Source: CAWBRT01 sp050015355 | GTDB taxonomy: Bacteria > Acidobacteriota > Terriglobia > Terriglobales > Acidobacteriaceae | Direction of reading: 5' to 3' | DNA: 22,269 nt | NCBI GenBank assembly: GCA_050015355.1 | Contig: JBEKBO010000079.1 | Coordinates: forward strand, 1-22,269 | Shown here: piece after piece, positions 13,762 through 21,192 of the stretch | Numbering within the stretch: position 1 is the stretch's first letter | Layout: each line of letters opens with the position of its first letter | The notes under the pieces: generated by a model | The model's input: the letters and a program-made list of their open reading frames with translations, nothing else | Database searches by the model: none | Told to the model about the DNA's origin: nothing | Position numbers and translations under genes: made by a program

Positions 13762-16689
13762 TTGGCAGACCAATCACAAGCAGAAATCGCCGGCGAGCCG
13801 GAGTACCCGGCGGGCATGGCGGCGGTACGTTTCCATTCGCCGCGGGAGGCGCAAGCCAATTTCAGGCGCATTGCCCGGCGGGTGCCTGCCTCGTTGCTTC
13901 CGCCCCTGACGTTGTTGCTGGCCGAATCCCCGAATCCGGACGCCGCGCTGAACCTTTTTGAGCGTTTGGTGTATCCGGAGTCGTTGGATGTGATTCGCGC
14001 CCTGGAGCGGCATCCGCAGTTGCTGCACTATGCACTGGCGCTGTTTGCCAACAGTCAGTACCTTGGCGAGACCCTTATTCAGAATCCGGACCTTTTGCCG
14101 GGATTCCTGCGCGAAGATTCGCTTGGCCGCGTGCAATCGGCCGAAGACTTTGCCGGCGCCTTCGCCCGCTTCCGTTCGCGTTCTTTCGAGACCGACACAT
14201 CTCTGCTGCTCGCCCGCTTCAAGCGTCGTGAATACGTGCGCATCGTGTTGCGCGACATTCTCGGCATTGCCACGCTGGCCGAGATAACCGCTGAAATATC
14301 GGCCCTTACCGATGTGCTCATCGAAGAAGCGCTGCGCATCTGCGAGTCTCGCCTGCACAAGCGCTATGGCACGCCGCAGCACTACGATTCGGAGAACCGC
14401 CTGGTTGAAACTCGCTTTAGCGTACTCTCGCTCGGCAAGCTGGGCGGCAACGAGCTGAACTACAGCTCCGACATCGATCTGCTCTACATCTTCGAGGACG
14501 GGCGCGATGCCGAAACCACTTCCATCCCCGGCCGCGAGTTCTTTATCCGGCTGGCCCAGGAACTTACCGACGTGCTGGGGCAGATCACCCGCGAAGGTCC
14601 GGCGTTCCGCATCGATTTGCGGCTGCGCCCGCGCGGAAACGAAGGAGAGCTTGCGATTCAGCTCAGCCGCGCCCTCCAGTATTACGGCGAAGTGGCGCAT
14701 GATTGGGAGTTGCAGGCGCTCATCAAGATTCGGCACTCGGCGGGAGACCAGCAACTAGCGCGCCGATTCATCCGCAAGGTGCAACCGTTTGTCTACCGGG
14801 GAGAAATCAATTTTCGCGCCATCGAAACCGCCCTGGAGTCGCTTGATAAGATCAAAAAGCGCTCCCGGCGCGGCATGGCTGGCCGGCGACTGGACTCCGC
14901 CATCGACGTCAAGCTTGGCCGCGGCGGCCTACGCGACATCGAGTTCCTGGTGCAGTGCCTGCAGCGCGTCTACGGCGGCGCCGAGCCGTGGCTGCACTCG
15001 GGCGGCACCTTGTTCTCGCTGCAAAAGCTGCATGACAAGGAACACCTCAGCGGCAACGATTTCCACATCTTGAGCGCCAGTTACACTTTTCTCCGGCAGG
15101 TGGAACACCGGCTTCAGATCTGGCTGGGGCAGCAGACGCATACGCTTCCCGCCGATGAGCGGCAATTGCAGGCAATTCAGCGCTCGCTGGTTGCCGAGAC
15201 CCCGGACCGCGAACCGCGGCCGCTGGCCGAACTGGTGCGCGAGCACATGGAAAGCGTCGCCACAATCTACGAGCGCATAATCCATCAGCAGCAGACGGTA
15301 CAGCGGACGGCGGCGGCTTCGCCCGCGGAAGAGCATTCTGTAGCTGCCCGCCACTGGGCGGAGCAGAGTGACGCACAAATACTGACGCGCCTTGCCGTCG
15401 ATTCGCCTGGTCTGTTCGCGACCGCCGCCAGTTTGCCCGTTGGTTCGCGGGCGGGGCGCAACTTCTTTCGTGTCATAAGCGCGGCAATCAGCGAAGACGG
15501 CCGCTACGCGGCATTAATGAGGCATGCATCGCTGCTGGAGCGGGCTGTGCCCGTTCTTGCCGCCAGCAGGCTCGTAACCGATTCGCTGATTCGTCATCCT
15601 GAAGACATCGCCGAAGTAGCGCACGTGGGAGGTGAGCCGGATTCGACGACCGAAAGCCGCGTCGACAGCGCGGCTTCGTCCGGAGTTGCGGAGGCCGTCA
15701 CGGAGTCGGCGGTGATGGCCAAACTTCGTTCGCAGTACCGGCGCCAGATACTACGGAGCTGCGTGCGTGACTTTCTGTGTCCGCAACCGGTATGGCAATC
15801 GCTGCAAGAGCTGACCACGGCCGCCGAAGCGGCCATACGCATTGCCTTGGCGGCCTCCGGCGCGCCGGAGGATTTCGCCGTGTTCGCGCTGGGACGGCTC
15901 GGCACCTCTGAATTTGACGTTTTCTCAGACGCCGATCTGCTGCTTGTGCGCGGCGACGAGGTACCCCCCGAACAAGCCGCCAGCGCGGCTGCCGCGATCG
16001 TGACGCTGCTCAGTTCCTACACCAGCGACGGCATCGTTTTCACCGTTGACTTGCGCTTGCGCCCGCACGGCAGGCAAGGAGAAGTGACGACCAGCCCATC
16101 GCGCCTCATGCAGTATTTCCTCAACGAATCTCAGGCCTGGGAAGCGCTTTCCTATACCAAATTGCGCCACGTCGCCGGTTCCGCCCCGATTGCGGCCGAG
16201 GTCTTTGAGGCCACCCGGCATTTGCACCGGCGCTTTGCAGCCACTCCATCGTTTCGCCGGGAAGTGCGGGAGATGCGGTCTCGGCTGGAAACGAGCGTGG
16301 GCAAGGAGCATGATTTCAAAAAGGGCCGGGGCGGCTTCTACGACATCGATTTCATCGCGTCGAGCCTGACGGTGGAGCGGGCGGCAGCCGTTCCGGCGGC
16401 GGACATTATCGCGCGTCTGGAGGCTTTGAAGCGCGCAGGGATACTCCCGGCTTCCGAAGCTTTCGCCCTTCGCCATGCCGCGGAGTTCCTGCGAACACTG
16501 GAACATTGCCTCCGCATGGTCTACGGCTCGGCACGTAATACGCTTCCCGGCTTTGAGCCGGATCTGGAGTCCGTGGGCAAACTAATGCGCGCCAGCCTTG
16601 GCCGGGAACTGGCAGAGCCGTTGCCGCAAGCGCTGGAAAGGACCTGCATTGCGGTGCGGTCGATATTTGACCATATTTTAGTGGTGTAG
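13762..16689 (+). CDS. glnE: Bifunctional glutamine synthetase adenylyltransferase/deadenylylase
   Basis: This 975-residue enzyme adds or removes AMP on the GS tyrosine according to nitrogen status. It has two nucleotidyltransferase domains. The N-terminal one carries KLGGNELNYSSDIDLLYIF with the Asp-x-Asp pair near residues 236-240, then RLRPRGNEGELA and GRGGLRDIEFLVQ. The C-terminal one carries GRLGTSEFDVFSDADLLLV near residue 720 and RLRPHGRQGEVTTS, then GRGGFYDIDFIAS. Length fits the family (946 in E. coli). The C-terminal active-site block is less conserved than usual but keeps Asp-x-Asp. The start is uncertain: TTG at 13762 follows GGGGAAGGG; an ATG at 13816 is the alternative, and an earlier ATG at 13729 hits a stop. 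It lies downstream of its substrate gene glnA. Confidence 0.95.
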   Translation: MADQSQAEIAGEPEYPAGMAAVRFHSPREAQANFRRIARRVPASLLPPLTLLLAESPNPDAALNLFERLVYPESLDVIRALERHPQLLHYALALFANSQYLGETLIQNPDLLPGFLREDSLGRVQSAEDFAGAFARFRSRSFETDTSLLLARFKRREYVRIVLRDILGIATLAEITAEISALTDVLIEEALRICESRLHKRYGTPQHYDSENRLVETRFSVLSLGKLGGNELNYSSDIDLLYIFEDGRDAETTSIPGREFFIRLAQELTDVLGQITREGPAFRIDLRLRPRGNEGELAIQLSRALQYYGEVAHDWELQALIKIRHSAGDQQLARRFIRKVQPFVYRGEINFRAIETALESLDKIKKRSRRGMAGRRLDSAIDVKLGRGGLRDIEFLVQCLQRVYGGAEPWLHSGGTLFSLQKLHDKEHLSGNDFHILSASYTFLRQVEHRLQIWLGQQTHTLPADERQLQAIQRSLVAETPDREPRPLAELVREHMESVATIYERIIHQQQTVQRTAAASPAEEHSVAARHWAEQSDAQILTRLAVDSPGLFATAASLPVGSRAGRNFFRVISAAISEDGRYAALMRHASLLERAVPVLAASRLVTDSLIRHPEDIAEVAHVGGEPDSTTESRVDSAASSGVAEAVTESAVMAKLRSQYRRQILRSCVRDFLCPQPVWQSLQELTTAAEAAIRIALAASGAPEDFAVFALGRLGTSEFDVFSDADLLLVRGDEVPPEQAASAAAAIVTLLSSYTSDGIVFTVDLRLRPHGRQGEVTTSPSRLMQYFLNESQAWEALSYTKLRHVAGSAPIAAEVFEATRHLHRRFAATPSFRREVREMRSRLETSVGKEHDFKKGRGGFYDIDFIASSLTVERAAAVPAADIIARLEALKRAGILPASEAFALRHAAEFLRTLEHCLRMVYGSARNTLPGFEPDLESVGKLMRASLGRELAEPLPQALERTCIAVRSIFDHILVV

Positions 16690-16868
16690 GTTGCGCGCTC
16701 AGGTGATAAAGTTTCATCATCTGGTCGTAACGGGGTCTTCTCGTCAACTACTTATACGCTTCGGCATTTTGACTGGAAACTGTGGCATGCGTTCGCTGTC
16801 CTGGGCGGCAGCGGTTCGGCCGATATCCGTTTAACTCAGGTTGTTCACGTAATTTCGGAGGGTGGCAA

Positions 16869-18299
16869 ATGTCCAAATCGTCGTACAACGGTGTCAACTT
16901 ACCGTCGACGGGTGAACCGATTACTTATCGCAATGGCAAGCTCGTAATTCCCAACCAGCCTATCATCCCCTACATTGAAGGGGACGGAACCGGCCGCGAC
17001 ATCTGGAAGGCTTCCGTGCGCGTCTTTGACGCGGCTGTCCAAACCGCCTACCAGGGCAAGCGCAAGATTTCCTGGTACGAGGTTTTTGCCGGCGAAAAAG
17101 CCATGGAAAAATTCAAAACCTGGCTGCCGGACGATACGGTCGAGGCTTTCCGCGACCTGCGCGTCGGCATCAAGGGCCCGTTGACAACCCCAATCGGCGG
17201 CGGCTTTCGTTCCCTGAACGTCGCACTGCGCCAGTTACTCGACCTCTACGCCTGCGTTCGCCCGGTGAAGTATTACCAGGGGATTCCCTCGCCCGTGAAG
17301 AATCCAGAGCGAATGAATGTTGTCATCTACCGCGAGAACACGGAAGACGTATATGCCGGCATCGAGTGGAAAGAGGGCACTCCGGAGTGCAAGAAACTGA
17401 TCGATTACCTGAATACGGTAATGCTCGCCGGCACCAAGAAGCGGATTCGCGAAGACTCCGGCATTGGCATCAAGCCTATCTCGGTCACCGGCACCAAGCG
17501 TCTGGTGCGCAAAGCCATCGAGTATGCCATCGCCAAGAAGCTTAAGACCGTCACCCTGGTGCACAAGGGCAACATCCAGAAGTTCACCGAGGGCGCTTTC
17601 CGCGAGTGGGGCTACGAGCTGGCGACGCAGGAGTTCCGCGCCCAGACCATCACCGAGCGCGAGAGCTGGATTCTGGACAACAAAGACAAGAACCCCGCGC
17701 TCAGCGTCGAGCAGAATGCGGCAATGGTCGAGCCCGGCCTCGAATTCGCGTCCGAGGATTTCCGGCGCGCCCTCTACGCCGAAGTCAAAGGAGTGCTGGA
17801 TGCGATCTACGCTACGCACGGCAAGGGAGCCTGGAAGTCGAAGATCCTTGTCAATGATCGCATCGCCGACTCGATCTTCCAACAGGTGGTCACTCGCGCC
17901 AACGAATACTCCGTGCTCGCGTGCCCGAACCTGAATGGCGACTACATCTCCGACGCCTGCGCCGCCCAGGTCGGCGGACTCGGCATCGCTCCGGGCGCCA
18001 ACATCAGCGACGAATACGCCATCTTCGAAGCCACGCACGGCACCGCTCCGAAGTATGCGGACAAAGATGTCATCAACCCCGGCTCGGTAATTCTCTCCGG
18101 CGTCATGATGCTCGATCACATGGGCTGGAGTGAAGCGGCCCGGCTCATCGAGGAAAGCATGGAGCGCACCATCCAGCAGAAGAAGGTCACCTATGACTTT
18201 GCCCGCTTGATGGAAGGCGCAACCAAGGTATCGACCAGCGGGTTTGCGACCTGCATGATCGAAAACATGAAGGTTCGCGCCTCGTCGGCGAGCAGGTAG
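16869..18299 (+). CDS. icd: Isocitrate dehydrogenase, NADP-dependent
   Basis: This 476-residue TCA-cycle enzyme oxidises isocitrate to 2-oxoglutarate and CO2. YIEGDGTGRDIW opens the fold. FRSLNVALRQ holds the substrate Ser (Ser115, equivalent to the phosphorylated Ser of E. coli). YRENTEDVYAGIEW and LNGDYISDACAAQVGG complete the active site. ATHGTAPKYADKDVINPGS has the Lys-Tyr (395-396) that selects NADP in E. coli-type enzymes. It is about 60 residues longer than the E. coli enzyme because of an insert after TERESWILDN (about 262-325), as seen in some other long bacterial forms. The ATG at 16869 follows GGAGGGTGGC; the frame open back to 16782 lacks homology. It makes the 2-oxoglutarate that feeds the glutamine synthetase pathway encoded just upstream. 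Confidence 0.97.
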   Translation: MSKSSYNGVNLPSTGEPITYRNGKLVIPNQPIIPYIEGDGTGRDIWKASVRVFDAAVQTAYQGKRKISWYEVFAGEKAMEKFKTWLPDDTVEAFRDLRVGIKGPLTTPIGGGFRSLNVALRQLLDLYACVRPVKYYQGIPSPVKNPERMNVVIYRENTEDVYAGIEWKEGTPECKKLIDYLNTVMLAGTKKRIREDSGIGIKPISVTGTKRLVRKAIEYAIAKKLKTVTLVHKGNIQKFTEGAFREWGYELATQEFRAQTITERESWILDNKDKNPALSVEQNAAMVEPGLEFASEDFRRALYAEVKGVLDAIYATHGKGAWKSKILVNDRIADSIFQQVVTRANEYSVLACPNLNGDYISDACAAQVGGLGIAPGANISDEYAIFEATHGTAPKYADKDVINPGSVILSGVMMLDHMGWSEAARLIEESMERTIQQKKVTYDFARLMEGATKVSTSGFATCMIENMKVRASSASR

Positions 18300-18319
18300 A
18301 CCGGATTCGCGGAGGTTCT

Positions 18320-18352
18320 CCCCGGCGAACGGCGATATCATATTCGCCGGGG
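18320..18352 (+). other. Hairpin between icd and mdh
   Basis: CCCCGGCGAA (18320-18329) and TTCGCCGGGG (18343-18352) form a perfect 10-bp stem with a 13-base loop, 20 bp after the icd stop. No T tract follows, so it may stabilise or process the icd transcript rather than end it. Confidence 0.5.
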
Positions 18353-18447
18353 GAAGCCGGAATCCAGTGCAGTGTCTCGTAAACTTTTGAGTTCAATTTG
18401 TCAATGCTTTATATCTCGCCTCAGGGCGAAAGTGGAAAGGAAGCCGC

Positions 18448-19374
18448 ATGCGCAAGAAAGTGACTATCGTAGGCGCTGGCAACGTGGGGGCCACTTCTGC
18501 TCATTGGATTGCAGCCGCAGAGCTGGCCGATGTGGTCTTGATCGATGTCGTCGAAGGCATCCCGCAGGGCAAGGGTTTGGACCTGCTCGAGGCGATGCCC
18601 GTGGAAGGAAGCGACTCCTTCATCGTAGGCACCAATAGCTACGCGGAAACCGCGAACTCGGATATCGTCGTCATTACGGCCGGTATCCCGCGCAAACCAG
18701 GCATGAGCCGCGACGACCTGCTGAATACCAACTACAAAATCATGCAGGATGTGGTCGGCAACGTCGTCAAGTACTCACCCAATTCGATCATCATCGTCGT
18801 TTCCAACCCGCTGGACGCCATGGCGCAGGCTGCCTATAAGCTCAGCGGCTTCTCGCGCAACCGCGTCATCGGCATGGCCGGTGTGCTCGATAGCGCGCGC
18901 TTCTGCACCTTTATCGCGCAGGAACTCAATGTCAGCGTCGAAAACGTGACTGCATTCGTGCTTGGCGGCCACGGCGACACCATGGTTCCGCTCACCCGCT
19001 ACTCGACGGTCGCCGGCATCCCGGTTACCGAACTGATCGAGAAAACAAAACTGGAGCGTATCGTCCAGCGCACACGCGATGGCGGCGCCGAGATCGTCAA
19101 GTACCTCAAGACCGGCAGCGCCTTCTATGCTCCGGGACGCGCGGTGCTGGAGATGTGCGAGGCTATCCTCAAGGACAAGAGGAAAATCCTGCCTTGCGCC
19201 GTTTACCTGGAAGGCGAGTATGGCATCACAGGACTGTTCGTCGGCGTTCCGGCAAAGCTGGGAGCCAACGGCATCGAGCAGGTGATCGAAATCAAACTGA
19301 CCGATGAGGAAAGCGCGGCGTTGAAGAAGAGCGCTGCCGCCGTCAAGGAGCTGGTGGCCGTCATCGGAGCCTGA
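18448..19374 (+). CDS. mdh: Malate dehydrogenase (LDH-like type)
   Basis: This 308-residue NAD-dependent dehydrogenase converts malate to oxaloacetate. It has the Rossmann start KVTIVGAGNVGATSAHW, then the acidic residue of VVLIDVVEG that selects NAD. AGIPRKPGMSRDDLL has Arg in the substrate-specificity loop, which marks malate rather than lactate dehydrogenase. SNPLDAM and LGGHGDTMVPL carry the catalytic His. The ATG at 18448 follows GAAAGGAAG. It lies 148 bp after icd on the same strand, and a strong hairpin follows its stop. Confidence 0.97.
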   Translation: MRKKVTIVGAGNVGATSAHWIAAAELADVVLIDVVEGIPQGKGLDLLEAMPVEGSDSFIVGTNSYAETANSDIVVITAGIPRKPGMSRDDLLNTNYKIMQDVVGNVVKYSPNSIIIVVSNPLDAMAQAAYKLSGFSRNRVIGMAGVLDSARFCTFIAQELNVSVENVTAFVLGGHGDTMVPLTRYSTVAGIPVTELIEKTKLERIVQRTRDGGAEIVKYLKTGSAFYAPGRAVLEMCEAILKDKRKILPCAVYLEGEYGITGLFVGVPAKLGANGIEQVIEIKLTDEESAALKKSAAAVKELVAVIGA

Positions 19375-19394
19375 TTTTCCCGCATTCCGACTGC

Positions 19395-19424
19395 AAGCAG
19401 GGCTGCCGCAAGGCAGCCCTGCTT
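19395..19424 (+). terminator. Strong hairpin after mdh
   Basis: AAGCAGGGCTGCC (19395-19407) and GGCAGCCCTGCTT (19412-19424) pair perfectly over 13 bp with loop GCAA (a GNRA tetraloop), 20 bp after the mdh stop. The 3' side has only CTT then GTCATT, so the T tract is weak. It could be a terminator or a transcript-end stabiliser. Confidence 0.65.
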
Positions 19425-19486
19425 GTCATTCCTGCGGTCAGTGCTCAGCGTACCGGTCAATGCTAGCGCAGCAGAACGAGTGCGGC

Positions 19487-19651
19487 TGTCATGCTGAACA
19501 TAGCAAAACAGATTCCGCTGTCATGCTGAACGCAGTGAAGCATCCCATGAACCTGTCCCTCACCGCGCCGCGTGAGACTTTTCGATAAAATCCTTCCACT
19601 GCAGTTTGGCTCCATGCCGCACCGGGATGCTTCACTGCGTTCAGCATGACA
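19487..19651. repeat. Inverted 28-bp repeat pair plus a degenerate copy
   Basis: The 28 bases at 19519-19546 (starting TGTCATGCTGAACGCAGTGA) are matched exactly by the reverse complement at 19624-19651, with a 77-bp spacer. A third, decayed direct copy lies at 19487-19516, sharing the first 13 bases TGTCATGCTGAAC. Repeats starting TGTCATnCTGA are, as I recall, widespread in Acidobacteria genomes. No coding sequence lies inside the pair, so it is either a tiny non-autonomous element or two insertions facing each other. Confidence 0.85.
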
Positions 19652-19678
19652 CCCTAAGACGAGCGGGGGATAGCGCCG

Positions 19679-19718
19679 GGTGCCCCACGTTCGCCCTCCT
19701 TTGGTTAACGTGGGGTAG
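19679..19718 (+). repeat. Hairpin repeat unit 5 (variable-stem family)
   Basis: GGTGCCCC begins the unit. CCCCACGTT (19683-19691) and AACGTGGGG (19707-19715) pair perfectly around a 15-base loop, and TAGTTTC follows. It is almost the same as unit 2 at 9746-9785; only loop bases differ. Confidence 0.8.
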
Positions 19719-19758
19719 TTTCTTTTTCGATACTAAACAGCGGGCGGACCCTGTCGAC

Positions 19759-20352
19759 TCACCCCATAAAACGCTCGACGCCATCGCCTGCCGCCGGCGC
19801 TTGCCGCAGCTCTGAGTCATCCACGATACGCTCCAGGATCGTCTCGCGAATCAACTTCAGATCATATCGGTTCACGATAAATATTTCCGGGCTGTAGAGG
19901 ATGTCCCATTCTTTGTCGCGCAGTAGTTGGCCGAGGCCGGCCGGCGTTGCCACCGTATACGTGTTCTCAAACAGGGCCCCGGTGTGTTTAAAGTAGACCT
20001 CCAGCGTGACGTCATCGACAAAACTCAGGGGATCGGCTGGACCGCCGGCGGCGTCGAAGCCGTTGAAATACAGCTTTCTCAAGACTACGGGGCCAAAGTC
20101 CATCTCCGGATGAATGGGAGCATTCGGGTCCGGGGTGGCATCATCCGCGCCCTTAAGAATAGTTGGACGCACCGATGGCGTCTCGTCCTGGATCAGCGTG
20201 GGATCATGCGCGCTGCTTTCCGAGTGCGCTGAAATCCAACGGCCCACCATGAACAGCGAGATCATCGCCGCCAGGATTACCAGCAACTTGGCGCCGCTCT
20301 CGTCCATCAGCCACGAGGGCGACGCCTTCAGCATTTGGACTGCAAACCACAT
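19759..20352 (-). CDS. Membrane-anchored protein of unknown function
   Basis: I do not recognise this family. With the ATG at 20352 it is 197 residues; ATG at 20382 or GTG at 20409 would add 10 or 19, and none has a clear ribosome site. A single hydrophobic segment KLLVILAAMISLFMVGRW (around residues 22-39) is followed by a polar, Asp/Pro/Ser-rich linker. A folded part follows, with DFGPVVLRKLYFNGFDAAGG, then a mixed alpha/beta region containing VTLEVYFKHTG and EIFIVNRYDLKLIRETILERI. The topology suggests an N-terminal anchor with the bulk outside the cytoplasm. It follows the cytosolic cyclophilin gene on the same strand after 117 bp, so it may be in the same transcript. No function should be assigned. 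Confidence 0.7.
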   Translation of the reverse strand: MWFAVQMLKASPSWLMDESGAKLLVILAAMISLFMVGRWISAHSESSAHDPTLIQDETPSVRPTILKGADDATPDPNAPIHPEMDFGPVVLRKLYFNGFDAAGGPADPLSFVDDVTLEVYFKHTGALFENTYTVATPAGLGQLLRDKEWDILYSPEIFIVNRYDLKLIRETILERIVDDSELRQAPAAGDGVERFMG

Positions 20353-20469
20353 GCGCAGTCTACCCCGACACGCGCTACCCATGAGGCTCTTCTGAGATGT
20401 GGAGCACACTTGATGGCGGACTCCACTGCTTCAGCCAATGGCCCCCTCGATGGCGCGTGCCGGGCCCCC

Positions 20470-20997
20470 TCATACGCGCTCGATTTTCACCAGCTCCAGC
20501 ACAATTTCTTTTCTGGGTTTGTCCTGCGGACCTCGCGCCACGTTGGCGATTTTATCGGCAATCTCCTGGCCTTCCACCACTTCTCCAAAGATCGTGTGGT
20601 TGCCGGTGAGCCACGGAGTCGCCGCGACCGTGATGAAGAACTGCGAACCATTGGTGTTCGGGCCCGAGTTTGCCATTGCCAGTTTTCCTGGCTTGTCGAA
20701 CTTGTGGGGCGAGCCCTTGGTTTCATCCTCAAACTTGTACCCCGGGCCGCCGTAGCCGGTCCCCGTGGGATCGCCAGCCTGGATCATGAAGTTTGGAATG
20801 ACGCGATGAAAGATGGTGCCGTCATAGAGCCTGTCGCTCGATTTTCTCTTGGTTGCAGGGTGAATCCACTCGCGCTTGCCTTCGGCCAGCTCGATGAAAT
20901 TGGCGACCGTTTTGGGCGCCTCGCTTTCGAATAAGCGGCAAACAACCGTGCCCTCGCTGGTTTGCAGCGTGGCATATACTCCCGATTCTCGTGCCAT
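20470..20997 (-). CDS. Cyclophilin-type peptidyl-prolyl cis-trans isomerase, cytosolic
   Basis: This 175-residue cyclophilin speeds cis-trans isomerisation of X-Pro bonds. The active-site block is clear: FHRVIPNFMIQAGDPTGTG (catalytic Arg, Phe, Met, Gln), MANSGPNTNGSQFFIT, and HTIFGEVVEGQEIADKI. There is no signal peptide: the protein starts MARESGVYATLQTSEG, so it acts in the cytoplasm. The ATG at 20997 has GGAG eight bases upstream. An insert EWIHPATKRKSSDRL between the first helix and the active site is shared in position with the exported paralogue upstream (KDWTDPRTGAKKQGV), so the two probably arose by duplication. Confidence 0.95.
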   Translation of the reverse strand: MARESGVYATLQTSEGTVVCRLFESEAPKTVANFIELAEGKREWIHPATKRKSSDRLYDGTIFHRVIPNFMIQAGDPTGTGYGGPGYKFEDETKGSPHKFDKPGKLAMANSGPNTNGSQFFITVAATPWLTGNHTIFGEVVEGQEIADKIANVARGPQDKPRKEIVLELVKIERV

Positions 20998-21053
20998 TCT
21001 TGAAGCTCCATGTGCCTGAGACCGCAGTCTCTGTGGGCAGAGTGGGCGCCGCC

Positions 21054-21092
21054 GGGGTCCCCGCTACGCGGCATTTACGCGTAGTGGGGTGG
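21054..21092 (+). repeat. Hairpin repeat unit 6 (variable-stem family)
   Basis: GGGGTCCCC begins the unit and TGGGGTG ends it. CCCCGCTACGCG (21059-21070) and CGCGTAGTGGGG (21078-21089) pair over 12 positions around a 7-base loop. One pair is G-T, at the same stem position as one of those in unit 1. It lies between the two cyclophilin genes, opposite to their transcription. Confidence 0.75.
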
Positions 21093-21192
21093 GAAGCGCC
21101 GTGAACAAGCCTATCAACTTTCGACCAGAGAAGACCAACTGGAGTCGAGACAGTCAGACCCCGATTGAGTTCGTCCCGGTTGCGAAAACGGT

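Larger units (their letters stand above)
19375..19758. other. 384-bp repeat-rich spacer after mdh
   Basis: There is no credible gene here. The spacer contains the hairpin after mdh (19395-19424), one degenerate and two perfect inverted copies of a 28-bp repeat (19487-19651), and hairpin repeat unit 5 (19679-19718). A 69-codon frame across the right part has no ribosome site and overlaps the repeats. Confidence 0.7.

Noticed and set aside
17235..18341. 368-codon - strand frame opposite icd
   Set aside because: It overlaps fully conserved isocitrate dehydrogenase motifs and has no homology signature of its own.
19487..19718. CRISPR array in the repeat-rich spacer after mdh
   Set aside because: The repeats are inverted and of different families with no regular spacers, and no cas genes are nearby.
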